This document shows positions 49,594 to 58,807 of a stretch of DNA of 64,000 nt, piece by piece; within the stretch, counting starts at the first letter, position 1; each line of letters begins with the position of its first letter. Position numbers and translations under genes: made by a program. A model generated the notes under the pieces. It did not search any database and had not been told where the DNA came from. It was given only the letters and a program-made list of their open reading frames with translations. Source of the DNA: DATAJX01 sp036261915 (GTDB lineage: Bacteria > Pseudomonadota > Alphaproteobacteria > UBA2136 > UBA6156); NCBI GenBank assembly GCA_036261915.1, contig DATAJX010000005.1, positions 1-64,000 on the forward strand. The letters are read 5' to 3'.

Positions 49594-49676
49594 GCGCGGG
49601 GTGGGTTATATGGGCTTGAAGGGGGCGGGTCAAGGGGCTTGGCAGGGTGTCGTTTGCCCTATATACGGGTTGCCGT

Positions 49677-49751
49677 GGGCGATTAGCTCAGCGGTAGAGC
49701 GTCTCCTTTACACGGAGAGGGTCGGGAGTTCAATCCTCTCATCGCCCACCA
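49677..49751 (+). tRNA. tRNA-Val (anticodon TAC)
   Basis: 75 nt: acceptor GGGCGAT with ATCGCCC, anticodon stem TCTCC/GGAGA with loop TTTACAC (TAC), T stem GGGAG/CTCTC, encoded CCA. Its 3' half recurs, split by a palindromic element, at 49796-49866. Confidence 0.96.
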
Positions 49752-49795
49752 TAGATTTTCCCACACCCAGCAAAATTAAAGGCCCTGCGGGCCTT

Positions 49796-49866
49796 CTTTA
49801 CACGGAGCGCTTATGCAGCGCGCCTTTGGCGCGACGTCGGGAGTTCAATCCCCTCATCGCCCACCA
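49796..49866 (+). pseudogene. Displaced tRNA-Val 3' half split by a palindromic element core
   Basis: CTTTACACGGAG (49796-49807) matches the anticodon arm of the tRNA-Val 45 bp upstream. Then comes the family 1 core GCGCTTATGCAGCG plus hairpin ending GAC (about 49807-49835). Then GTCGGGAGTTCAATCC through CCACCA (49836-49866) repeats the tRNA T arm and 3' end with one change. It cannot fold as a tRNA. The element's right end again abuts the displaced gene end exactly. Confidence 0.85.
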
Positions 49867-49867
49867 T

Positions 49868-49937
49868 AAATCGCACCGCAGGTGCGTTTCATAAGCGCAG
49901 GGCCGGGCAAACCCAAAGGCCGCAGGCCGGGGCACCG
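49868..49937 (-). repeat. Palindromic element family 1, inverted copy after tRNA-Val
   Basis: Minus strand: GGCCTGCGGCC, GGCC, GCGCTTATGAAACG and hairpin CGCACC-TGC-GGTGCG ending GAT, abutting the displaced tRNA end from the other side. The end hairpin differs from other copies but pairs fully. Confidence 0.7.
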
Positions 49938-50027
49938 CAACAGGCTTCTTTTTTTCCTCCCTTGCCTTCCCCCGCCGCTTCGACTAAATATCTGATATCG
50001 TTGACGCACCAGAGCGAGGTTTCCCCC

Positions 50028-50465
50028 ATGACCATCACCCGTATCCACGTTTCGCGCGTGCTTGTGCAGTCGCCCGGCCCCGGTTTTTTAAACCCCAGCC
50101 AGCTGGCCGGGCTCAAACGTGCCCTCCGGCAGCTTTTCCCGTCGCTGGAGCGGCAGGTCGATAAAGCCATCGACACCATCAGCCCCACCACTGCCGACCT
50201 TAAAAACGCGCTGGTGGCCCTGGTGGTGCCCAGCGGCAATGCCCTGAAGGGCGGCCGCTTCAACACCGGCCCCATCGAAGCCGCGGGCGGCCTGCCGGTG
50301 GCGGTGCTGTTCACCTGCGAGCGGCCCGAAAAACGCGCCCTTTCGCTGATGTACGGCAACTGCCGCTATTACTACGAAGAACACTGCTACGACGGCCGCT
50401 GGCACCCCAACAGCAACCAGCCCCCGGCCCACAACAGGTGCTGGCCCGAGGTTTATGCCGCCTGA
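50028..50465 (+). CDS. Unknown protein
   Basis: 145 aa from ATG 50028. N-terminal beta strand (TITRIHVSRVLVQSPG), a helical segment (LAGLKRALRQLFPSLERQVDKAIDTI), and a Tyr/Cys-rich end (YGNCRYYYEEHCYDGRWHP). No signal peptide or known motif. Followed by a terminator at 50470-50505. Confidence 0.62.
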   Translation: MTITRIHVSRVLVQSPGPGFLNPSQLAGLKRALRQLFPSLERQVDKAIDTISPTTADLKNALVALVVPSGNALKGGRFNTGPIEAAGGLPVAVLFTCERPEKRALSLMYGNCRYYYEEHCYDGRWHPNSNQPPAHNRCWPEVYAA

Positions 50466-50469
50466 ACAT

Positions 50470-50505
50470 ACGAAAAAGCCCGCAGCGATGCGGGCTTTTT
50501 ATTTT
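50470..50505. terminator. Bidirectional terminator
   Basis: AAAAAGCCCGCA/TGCGGGCTTTTTATTTT stem. Confidence 0.85.
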
Positions 50506-50867
50506 GGTTCGGGGTTCAGTTCACGCTCGGTGGCCTTGATGTCGGCGGGCTTGAGGCCGGCTTTTTCAAGGTGATAACGCACCTGCCTGGCATGACGCAC
50601 CAGCTTGTACAGGGCGCTGCCGTCGGGCAGCTTGCGCAATGCCTCCAGCCAACTCAACGCGGCATTGTAGTGGCCAAGCTGGTCCAGCTTGCGCACTTCA
50701 AAGTCGCTGGTGCCCAGCCTTTCCAGCGTAATGCCGTGCGGCTTGCACATGCGCTCCAGCTGGTCGGCCAGGTCGGTCACGCCCTGGTCGTTGTGGCGGG
50801 CCACCTTCAGGCGGTCCAGCGCACCCTGCAGGGCGCGCTGGGCCTCGCGGCTCAGTTCCTTACTCAT
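50499..50867 (-). CDS. Small helical protein, tandem paralogue 1
   Basis: 122 aa from ATG 50867. Shares LA-x-QL-x-x-MC, EVRKLD and HLEKAGLKPADIKATEREL with the gene 0.1 kb upstream (LAEQLKGMC, EVRKLD, HLQRAGLEPNAIGATRREL). All-helical, soluble. The family is not recognised; the paired conservation shows both are real genes. Confidence 0.7.
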   Translation of the reverse strand: MSKELSREAQRALQGALDRLKVARHNDQGVTDLADQLERMCKPHGITLERLGTSDFEVRKLDQLGHYNAALSWLEALRKLPDGSALYKLVRHARQVRYHLEKAGLKPADIKATERELNPEPK

Positions 50868-50941
50868 GTAAAACCTCATGGGGTCAGATGCTTCGGCAAT
50901 GTACTTAAAGTATACATAACCCGTAAAACGCCTATGGCCAA

Positions 50942-50972
50942 CAAAAAACCCCGCCGAAGCGGGGTTTTTCTT
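50942..50972 (-). terminator. Terminator between the tandem paralogues
   Basis: AAAAAACCCCGC/GCGGGGTTTTTC stem; the two paralogues are therefore separately transcribed. Confidence 0.8.
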
Positions 50973-51336
50973 AGTCGTCGGGCGGCAATTGCAGTTCGCG
51001 CCGGGTGGCGCCAATGGCATTGGGCTCCAGCCCGGCCCGTTGCAGGTGGTACAGCGTCATGCGCACGCACAAATCGCGTGAAGTGGCCGGGGCCGGGCGG
51101 CGCAAGCCTTCCAGCCCAAAGGCGGCGGCATGGCGGTTGCCTTCCCTATCCAGCTTGCGCACCTCATCTTCGCCGGTGCGCAGCTGTTGCAGCGTAAAAT
51201 TGTAAGTGCTGCACATGCCCTTCAGCTGTTCGGCCAAACCGGGCACGCCGTAATGCTCACGGGCGGCGGCCAGCCAGCCCAGGGCATCGGCAAAGGCCTG
51301 GCGGCGTTTCTTTTCGTATTCCTCGAGAGTGTTCAT
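50971..51336 (-). CDS. Small helical protein, tandem paralogue 2
   Basis: 121 aa from ATG 51336 (MNTLEEYEKKRRQAFADALG). Homologous to the 122-aa protein at 50499-50867 across most of its length. A single conserved Cys (MC) and the invariant EVRKLD stand out. Unknown role. Own terminator at both ends. Confidence 0.7.
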   Translation of the reverse strand: MNTLEEYEKKRRQAFADALGWLAAAREHYGVPGLAEQLKGMCSTYNFTLQQLRTGEDEVRKLDREGNRHAAAFGLEGLRRPAPATSRDLCVRMTLYHLQRAGLEPNAIGATRRELQLPPDD

Positions 51337-51401
51337 GAGAAAACCTTGGGTAAGATGGGCCAGATATACGTGCATACCCCGCCCCTGCCCCGCCGGGCAA
51401 C

Positions 51402-51430
51402 AAAAAAGCCCGCCAATGGCGGGCCCTTGT
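51402..51430. terminator. Terminator after hupB
   Basis: AAAAAAGCCCGCC/GGCGGGC stem with a weak T run on the plus side and a strong T run on the minus side; it ends hupB. Confidence 0.75.
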
Positions 51431-51442
51431 AACCGCAAAAGA

Positions 51443-51715
51443 CTAGTTAACGGCGTCTTTCAGGCTCTTACCAGCTTGGAACTTCGGCGAGTTCTTGGCC
51501 GAGATCTTGATGGTTTGGCCGGTGCGCGGGTTGCGGCCGGTGGTGGCCTTGCGCTTGGCGATCTTGAAGGTGCCGAAGCCGGTCAGGCGAACTTCGCCGC
51601 CCTTCTTCAGTTCTTTGGTGATGGCTTCGATCAGGCCATCGACCAGGGCGCCGGCTTGCGATTTGCTTACCTTGGCGCCAGTCGCCAGCTTGGCGATCAG
51701 ATCTTGTTTGTTCAT
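51443..51715 (-). CDS. hupB: DNA-binding protein HU
   Basis: 90-aa nucleoid protein. MNKQDLIAKLATGAKVSKSQ, EVRLTGFGTFKIAKRKATTGRNPRTG (beta arm with the conserved RNPRTG and proline), and FQAGKSLKDAVN are standard. It lies downstream of lon, as commonly seen, with one gene in between. AGGAGTCGATCC upstream. Confidence 0.97.
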   Translation of the reverse strand: MNKQDLIAKLATGAKVSKSQAGALVDGLIEAITKELKKGGEVRLTGFGTFKIAKRKATTGRNPRTGQTIKISAKNSPKFQAGKSLKDAVN

Positions 51716-51977
51716 AGGAGTCGATCCTCGTTTTTGGGTTATCCCTCACGGCGTAAGTGGGTTTACTTAAGCCGCCTCCCCGCGGTTTCCTTACGGAGCT
51801 GCGGGACGGCTGCGATTTCACCGGCTGTGGGCCTATGTTGTCAAGCATTGACGCCATCGATTTTGTTGTTCTCTGCGGCTTTAAGCCGGTTTTGCATAAT
51901 TATTCATCACAAAAGCCTGTAAAAAACACTAAGGCTGGCAAGGGTTTTAGAGAACCGGCGGGTATTTTAATTCGACA
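51716..51977. other. Non-coding gap between hupB and the MAPEG gene
   Basis: 262 bp that should hold the hupB promoter on the minus strand. A T/A-rich stretch near 51880-51940 is notable; I see no further feature. Confidence 0.3.
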
Positions 51978-52379
51978 TCAGACGAACAGCGGCAGGCAAA
52001 AAATGCCGATATTGAACAGCAGCCCCATGCCCCACACCGCGCTGCGCAGGCCGGGGCGGTTGCCCAGGTACGCCCATATATAGGCAATGCGGGCAGCAAT
52101 GTAGCCCCACGCCAGCAGGGTAATGTACGGCGCGCTGGCGCCGTGCATCTCGGCCAGTATGATGGCACCGATGAAAAACGGCAGGCCTTCAAGGCTGTTG
52201 ATATGGGCGCCCTGCGCACGGGCCGGCAAGCCGCTTTTGTAAAATGCTGGGTCGCGCGGGTTGGCGTTATCGAAACCCTTTTGCCGCTTGGCCACGCCCA
52301 AAACGCCGTACGCCAGCAGAACGGCGGCAAGGATGCTCCATTCTGCTGGCGCCAAACCACCCATCAGGGGGCCGTGCAT
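51978..52379 (-). CDS. MAPEG-family membrane protein
   Basis: 133 aa with four membrane spans (SILAAVLLAYGVLGVAK, EGLPFFIGAIILAEM, LLAWGYIAARIAYIWAYL, WGMGLLFNIGIFCLPLF). AHINSLEGLPFF and ARIAYIWAYL match the MAPEG pattern (glutathione-dependent membrane enzymes and relatives). Activity unknown. It starts 2 bp after lon stops, so it is probably expressed with lon. Confidence 0.85.
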   Translation of the reverse strand: MHGPLMGGLAPAEWSILAAVLLAYGVLGVAKRQKGFDNANPRDPAFYKSGLPARAQGAHINSLEGLPFFIGAIILAEMHGASAPYITLLAWGYIAARIAYIWAYLGNRPGLRSAVWGMGLLFNIGIFCLPLFV

Positions 52380-52381
52380 GC

Positions 52382-54904
52382 CTATTTACCGGCGTGCATG
52401 GGCGCGGGGCCGCGGGTGGGCAAACCGCTGCGCACCTTGCCCTTGGCCGGTTTCTCTTTTTTGCCGGGCTTGCCGCTGGCACCGCCGCCCTTAAAGGGGC
52501 TGCGCACCAGCGCCTTGGCCAGCACTTCGTCAACGCTGTCCACGGCAATGATCTCCAGGCCTTCCTTGATGTTTTTAGGCATGTCGGCCAGGTCCTTCAC
52601 GTTCTCGCGCGGCAGGAACACGGTTTTGATGCCCCCGCGCAGCGCGGCCAGCAGCTTTTCCTTCAGGCCGCCAATTTGCATAGCGCGGCCACGCAGGCTC
52701 ACTTCGCCGGTCATGGCAATATCGTGCCTCACGGGAATACCGGTCAGCGCGCTTACTAAGGCGGTCACCATCGCCAAACCTGCGCTGGGGCCGTCCTTCG
52801 GCGTGGCGCCGTCGGGCACGTGCACGTGCACGTCCTTTTCCTCGTAGAACTTGCCCGTAATGCCCATGTCGTCGGCCTTGCGGCGCACGTAGCTGCTGGC
52901 GGCATGAATGCTCTCCTGCATCACTTCGCCCAGCTTACCGGTGGTGATGAGCTTGCCCTTGCCCGGCAGCACGGTGGCTTCGATGGGCAGGATATCGCCG
53001 CCCACTTCGGTCCAGGCCAGGCCGGTCACAAGCCCAACCTGCGCGTCCTGTTCCTTCATGCCAAAGGTGAACTGGCGCACGCCGAGGTACTTATCGAGGT
53101 TGTCGAGGGTGATATGGATCTTTTCCTTCACCTTGGTCTTTTCTTTCCCCTTGGCTGCAGCGGCCCTGGCTTTTTGGGCCTTGATGGTTTTGCCACCGGT
53201 GGCTTCGCCGCTCACCAGTTCCTTCACGGCCTTGCGGCATAGCGCATCGATGCTGCGCTTCAGGCTGCGCACACCAGCCTCGCGGGTGTAGTAGCGGATG
53301 ATGCCTTGCAGTGCATCGCTGTCTATCTTCACCTCGCCGGGGCGGATACCGCTGTCGGCCATGGCGCGCTTCACCAGGTGCGTCTTGGCAATTTCCAGCT
53401 TCTCGTCCTCGGTGTAACCGGCCAGGCGGATGACCTCCATGCGGTCGAGCAGCGCGGGCGGAATGTTGAGCGTGTTGGACGTGCACAGGAACATCACGTC
53501 GCTCAGGTCCACATCAAGCTCAAGGTAGTGGTCGTTGAAGGTGTGGTTCTGCGCGGGGTCCAGCACTTCCAGCAAAGCGCTCGAAGGGTCGCCCCTGAAA
53601 TCCATGCCCAGCTTGTCGATCTCGTCGAGCAAAAACAGCGGGTTCATGGTGCCGGCCTTGCGCACGTTCTGGATGATCTTACCCGGCAGCGCGCCAATAT
53701 AGGTACGGCGGTGGCCGCGGATCTCCGCTTCGTCGCGCACGCCACCCAGGGCCATGCGCACGTACTCGCGGCCGGTGGCCTTGGCAATGCTTTCGGCCAG
53801 GCTGGTCTTACCCACGCCGGGCGGGCCTACCAGGCACAAAATCGGGCCCTTCAACTGGTCCACGCGCGATTGCACGGCCAGGTATTCCACAATGCGTTCC
53901 TTCACCTTTTCCAAACCGAAGTGGTCTTCGTTCAGCACCTTTTCGGCAAACGCGAGGTCCTTCTTCAGCTTGCTCTTTTTGCCCCACGGCAGACCCAGCA
54001 GCACATCAAGGTAGTTGCGCACCACGGTGGCCTCGGCGCTCATGGGGCTCATCATCTTGAGCTTTTTAATTTCGCCTTCGGCCTTTTCCTTGGCTTCCTT
54101 GCTCAGCTTCAGCTCTTTAATTTTCTTTTCGTACTCGGCAAAGTCGCCTTCCTCGCCCTCGCCCAGTTCTTTCTGGATGGCCTTCATCTGCTCATTCAGG
54201 TAGTACTCGCGCTGGCTCTTTTCCATCTGCTTCTTCACGCGGTTGCGGATGCGGCGCTCGACCTGCAGCAGGCCGATTTCATTTTCCATCAGCTGGTACA
54301 GTTTTTCCAACCGGTCATCCACCAGGTCAATTTCCAGCAGCTCCTGCTTCTGGTCGATCTTCAAATTCAGGTGGCTGGCAATGGTGTCGGCAAGCCGCGC
54401 GGGCTCGTCGATGGCCGAAAGACTTACAAGAACTTCCGGAGGTATCTTCTTGTTAAGCTTCACATATTCTTCAAACTCAGCAACCACCGTGCGTTGCAAG
54501 GCTTCCAGTTCGTTCTCGTCGCCTTCGCGCTCGATGAACTCGACCGCCTTGGCCGTGAACATGGTGCCGGTGTCCACCAGATCGGTAATGCGCACGCGGG
54601 TCTGGCCTTCCACCAGCACCTTTACGGTGCCGTCGGGCAGCTTCAGCATTTGCAGCACGTTGCCCAGGCAACCCACGCGGTACAAACCGTCCAGGTTCGG
54701 GTCGTCCTGCGTTTCATCGCGCTGGGCCACCAGCACGATCTGCTTGCTGGCCTGCATCACTTCCTCAAGCGCCTTCACACTCTTCTCTCGGCCGACGAAC
54801 AGCGGCACGATCATGTGCGGAAACACCACGATATTGCGCAGCGGCAATACGGGCAGGTTCTGCTTGGGGTTGGACGATGCGGTTTCGACGATGCTACGGG
54901 ACAT
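52382..54904 (-). CDS. lon: ATP-dependent protease Lon
   Basis: Hexameric AAA+ serine protease. 840 aa from ATG 54904 (MSRSIVETASS); longer frame unlikely. N-terminal LON domain (LPVLPLRNIVVFPHMIVPLFVGR), Walker A VGPPGVGKTSLAES, Walker B PLFLLDEIDKLG, catalytic Ser in PKDGPSAGLAM and the Lys about 43 residues later in the KEKLLAALRGG region. The C-terminus has a Lys/Gly-rich tail (GGGASGKPGKKEKPAKGKV). Confidence 0.98.
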   Translation of the reverse strand: MSRSIVETASSNPKQNLPVLPLRNIVVFPHMIVPLFVGREKSVKALEEVMQASKQIVLVAQRDETQDDPNLDGLYRVGCLGNVLQMLKLPDGTVKVLVEGQTRVRITDLVDTGTMFTAKAVEFIEREGDENELEALQRTVVAEFEEYVKLNKKIPPEVLVSLSAIDEPARLADTIASHLNLKIDQKQELLEIDLVDDRLEKLYQLMENEIGLLQVERRIRNRVKKQMEKSQREYYLNEQMKAIQKELGEGEEGDFAEYEKKIKELKLSKEAKEKAEGEIKKLKMMSPMSAEATVVRNYLDVLLGLPWGKKSKLKKDLAFAEKVLNEDHFGLEKVKERIVEYLAVQSRVDQLKGPILCLVGPPGVGKTSLAESIAKATGREYVRMALGGVRDEAEIRGHRRTYIGALPGKIIQNVRKAGTMNPLFLLDEIDKLGMDFRGDPSSALLEVLDPAQNHTFNDHYLELDVDLSDVMFLCTSNTLNIPPALLDRMEVIRLAGYTEDEKLEIAKTHLVKRAMADSGIRPGEVKIDSDALQGIIRYYTREAGVRSLKRSIDALCRKAVKELVSGEATGGKTIKAQKARAAAAKGKEKTKVKEKIHITLDNLDKYLGVRQFTFGMKEQDAQVGLVTGLAWTEVGGDILPIEATVLPGKGKLITTGKLGEVMQESIHAASSYVRRKADDMGITGKFYEEKDVHVHVPDGATPKDGPSAGLAMVTALVSALTGIPVRHDIAMTGEVSLRGRAMQIGGLKEKLLAALRGGIKTVFLPRENVKDLADMPKNIKEGLEIIAVDSVDEVLAKALVRSPFKGGGASGKPGKKEKPAKGKVRSGLPTRGPAPMHAGK

Positions 54905-55176
54905 TCGGGTCGGTTTTCCTTTTCTTTTACTCAACACGCCCGGGGCGTGATGACGAAGGCACCTTAGCACTCAATAGCAATGAGTGACAAGAACTTTCGA
55001 TACTCACCAGTACTCTTATTCAACAAAGGCATGATGCTCGCCCCAAACCCCCTAAAGCAAGGCATGTGCCACCGCGTTGGGCGGGTGGGGATAAAACCCT
55101 GCTTATTCCCCGGGCCGGTGTGACACAAAAACGAACGCTTACCTAAAAACAAGGCACAGCCTGCCTTTTTAAAAAG
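54905..55176. other. Non-coding gap upstream of lon
   Basis: 272 bp presumed to hold the lon promoter region. A 62-aa minus frame (54964-55152) has no ribosome-binding site or plausible composition. I see no heat-shock promoter I would defend. Confidence 0.3.
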
Positions 55177-55518
55177 CTACATGCGCACCTTGCCGCCCTG
55201 CCCGATGGTGCCGGGCGGGCATTTACTGCCAAAACAGAACACCGGGTCGGTGAACAGATAAGCCTGCGCGGGCTCGGGGTCGTGCCAGTGGCAGCGCCCG
55301 TTGCGGCAGGTCATCAGCTTGGCCGGAACGTAGGTAACCTGTCCGCAGCCGGCCATCGGCGCAAACTGCGGCGGCTCGGCCGGCGCCTGCCCGCCTGCCT
55401 GGGCGACGGCGCCAGGCGCCAGCCCCATAAAAACAGCAACCAGCCATACAGGTAGCGCACCACGCCCAGCCCGTAGGTCAGCACCGCCTCGCTGAAGCTC
55501 ATACCCTGCCCCCCTCAT
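55177..55518 (-). CDS. Small exported Cys-rich protein, unknown
   Basis: 113 aa from ATG 55518. A long arginine-rich n-region precedes a signal-like core (VWLVAVFMGLAPGAVA-QA). Mature part with PMAGCGQVTYVPAKLMTCRNGRCHWHD and DPVFCFGSKCPPGT: six Cys. A competing start at 55502 in another frame encodes a hydrophobic stretch that then degenerates, so a frameshift or overlap cannot be excluded. It lies 8 bp after the upstream exported-protein gene. Confidence 0.55.
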   Translation of the reverse strand: MRGAGYELQRGGADLRAGRGALPVWLVAVFMGLAPGAVAQAGGQAPAEPPQFAPMAGCGQVTYVPAKLMTCRNGRCHWHDPEPAQAYLFTDPVFCFGSKCPPGTIGQGGKVRM

Positions 55519-55526
55519 GGCCCAAC

Positions 55527-55859
55527 CTAGCGGCGGCAGCCGCTGTTGTTACACACAGTGGTGGGCCCGGCCTGGCGCGGCGTGGGGTACTGCAGCTGGC
55601 AACCGGCGCCGATGCAATACACGCTGGCGGCCTGCGGCTTGCTCCAGTCGCGCACATTGGAAGGATTGTTCGGGTCGGGGCGGACCACCGGCGGCTGGGG
55701 CCGGGGCTGCGGATGGTAACCGCCACCATGGCCGCCACCGCCCTGCCAGCCATAGTTAACATGGCGACCCTGCGGCTGGTTGAACTCCCGCCCCCCGGCA
55801 TAGGCCATCGACGAAACCGCCAGACCGGCGGCAACCAGCAGAAAACCAAACTTTTTCAT
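55527..55859 (-). CDS. Small exported Gly/His/Pro-rich protein, unknown
   Basis: 110 aa. Signal peptide MKKFGFLLVAAGLAVSSMAYA. Low-complexity HVNYGWQGGGGHGGGYHPQPRPQPP, then a Cys-containing end (VYCIGAGCQLQ, VCNNSGCRR). The GxxC ending parallels the Cys pairs of the neighbouring exported protein. AGGAGGGATAACAAC ribosome-binding site. Possibly metal- or surface-related, but this is speculation. Confidence 0.72.
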   Translation of the reverse strand: MKKFGFLLVAAGLAVSSMAYAGGREFNQPQGRHVNYGWQGGGGHGGGYHPQPRPQPPVVRPDPNNPSNVRDWSKPQAASVYCIGAGCQLQYPTPRQAGPTTVCNNSGCRR

Positions 55860-55931
55860 GTTGTTATCCCTCCTGTTACAGCGGCCAGCCTACGCTGGGG
55901 TTTGTTAAAAATCAGTTAGATAATGCCCCAA

Positions 55932-55962
55932 CAAAAAAGCCCCCTTGCGGGGGCCTTTTTGG
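55932..55962 (-). terminator. 16S rRNA terminator
   Basis: GGCCCCCGCAAGGGGGC-type stem followed on the minus strand by TTTTTTG, only 10-40 bp beyond the 16S processing arm. There is no tRNA-Ile, tRNA-Ala or 23S after the 16S. Confidence 0.85.
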
Positions 55963-56027
55963 CTTCGACACATACGCAATTCATATACCAAGCATTTGGC
56001 GAGGCTCAGAGCGAACACTTTTCCATA

Positions 56028-57517
<1,490 letters not shown>

Positions 57518-58058
57518 ATGTGTGTCCGAAGACAAAATCCAAGTCGGTCCGATCACTAGCTTTAACCGTTGTTTCTCGCTAAGAGTCGCAACGGCATCTA
57601 CTGTTCGTCGTATATACTTAATAATAACTAGGGATTCGGACTCAATGCCTCTTGCGAGGCTTCGAATTGCCGAACCTTACTTTTTACTACAATAGACCTC
57701 GTTCATTACTGAACGAGTCTTGTACATAAGACAGTTAGTGAGATTCAATCGAAACGCTCGCGCGCTTCAATCTCTAGTGTCGGCCGACCGGTTAAGAGTC
57801 GATTTTGCCCCTACACGTGAGTGTGGGGCGGGTCTGGCATTCACCTGAACCTCGCCAACTGCTTGGTTGTTATGAATTGCGTATGAAATTGTCAAAGAGC
57901 TCTGCCTTGATGTCCTCCCGAACCCTCGGCGTGGGCGGTGTTTAGGTCATCCCCACCACCCTGTCAACACTTCGTATCATTCTTTTTTAGCCTTTTTTGC
58001 GCGTCATTTGTAACCCCTTCAAATCGTTTATTTATATCCGGCAGATTATTCTGGCCCC
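57518..58058 (-). promoter_or_regulatory. 16S rRNA leader and promoter region
   Basis: A minus-strand promoter has -35 TTGACA at 57962-57967, a 17-bp spacer and -10 TAAACA at 57939-57944. The leader then holds the upstream processing arm (57844-57885) and about 320 nt before mature 16S, with hairpins such as GACTCGTTCAGTAATGAACGAG near 57700-57720. No open frame looks coding. Plus-strand bases 57975-58058 are the upstream region of the next gene. Confidence 0.75.
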
Positions 58059-58370
58059 ATGCCGATTATCACGCCCGATGGCCGTTATATCGTCGTCAAC
58101 GGGCGGCTGTGGCGTGCCTCGAACCCGCATTTGCCGGAAGAGGAACGCCGGCAACTGGTCAGTCAACTCATGCAAGCCCGCCGCGCGGTGGGCACAGCCC
58201 TTAAAGGCAAAAACGCCCCGGCCCTCAAACAGGCCCGGGCGGCGGTGCAAAAGGCCAAGGTGGCCTTGGGCGAACGCGGCCTCCCCTGGTGGCCCGAAAC
58301 CGAAGGCCCCGACTACAACCGGCACCTGGTTAAAAACACTCCTTATATAGAGTGGTTCAACAGCCAATAA
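58059..58370 (+). CDS. Conserved small protein of unknown function
   Basis: 103 aa. MPIITPDGRYIVVNGRLWRASNPHLPEEERRQLVSQLM and DYNRHLVKNTPYIEWF are, to my recollection, typical of a widespread uncharacterised proteobacterial family. Basic helical middle (LKQARAAVQKAKVALGERG). No signal peptide. Likely soluble. Followed by a weak terminator at 58369-58397. Confidence 0.75.
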   Translation: MPIITPDGRYIVVNGRLWRASNPHLPEEERRQLVSQLMQARRAVGTALKGKNAPALKQARAAVQKAKVALGERGLPWWPETEGPDYNRHLVKNTPYIEWFNSQ

Positions 58371-58415
58371 AAAAGGCCACCATTGCTGGCGGCCTTTCAT
58401 TTTCGTTTGGGGTGG

Positions 58416-58622
58416 TCAATCGGCGTCAACCGGTTCGGCGCTCACATGAAGCACCACCACCGATACTTCCATGCCTGCAGCTGCGGGCAACAGCCTGTCG
58501 GCCGCGGTCAGGGTAGTATGGGCGCGGTGGGCTTTTCGGTTGTGCTCGGTCATTTTCATGACCGACGCACTGCCCGCAAGCACCAAGGCAACCAGCAATA
58601 AAACATTCTTCAACTGCATCAT
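58416..58622 (-). CDS. Small exported or membrane-anchored protein
   Basis: 68 aa. MMQLKNVLLLVALVLAGSASV is a signal or anchor, followed by a short polar segment and VSVVVLHVSAEPVDAD. Upstream AAAAGGACG-like sequence reads as a weak ribosome-binding site on the other strand, so the gene call rests on the signal peptide and composition. Confidence 0.45.
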   Translation of the reverse strand: MMQLKNVLLLVALVLAGSASVMKMTEHNRKAHRAHTTLTAADRLLPAAAGMEVSVVVLHVSAEPVDAD

Positions 58623-58807
58623 ATTTCTCCAAAAGGACGACTGGCGGCGCCAGCGATGACGTTACCCTCTCCATATGGGCCAAAAACCCGCTTTTTCAAG
58701 CCACCGCCTCGCTTGCTGGCTCAAGCGCCACACCCCCACCCCGCCGTGTGCAAAAAATAAGGTGTCAAGCTTGTTTATATACATTTTTACCTCCATTAAG
58801 CTCGTCA

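Noticed and set aside
47742..54967. Long plus-strand frames opposite the pilus ATPase, the platform protein and lon (up to 580 aa)
   Set aside because: They mirror genes with clear motifs; high GC leaves few stops in the antisense frames.
54964..55152. A 62-aa minus-strand frame upstream of lon
   Set aside because: There is no ribosome-binding site, no motif and no composition bias that would support a gene.
55314..55502. A 62-aa frame starting at 55502 as the real start of the Cys-rich exported protein
   Set aside because: It has a hydrophobic start but soon becomes Arg/Pro/Ser shadow sequence; the 55177-55518 frame keeps the Cys motifs. A frameshift between them remains possible but is not supported.
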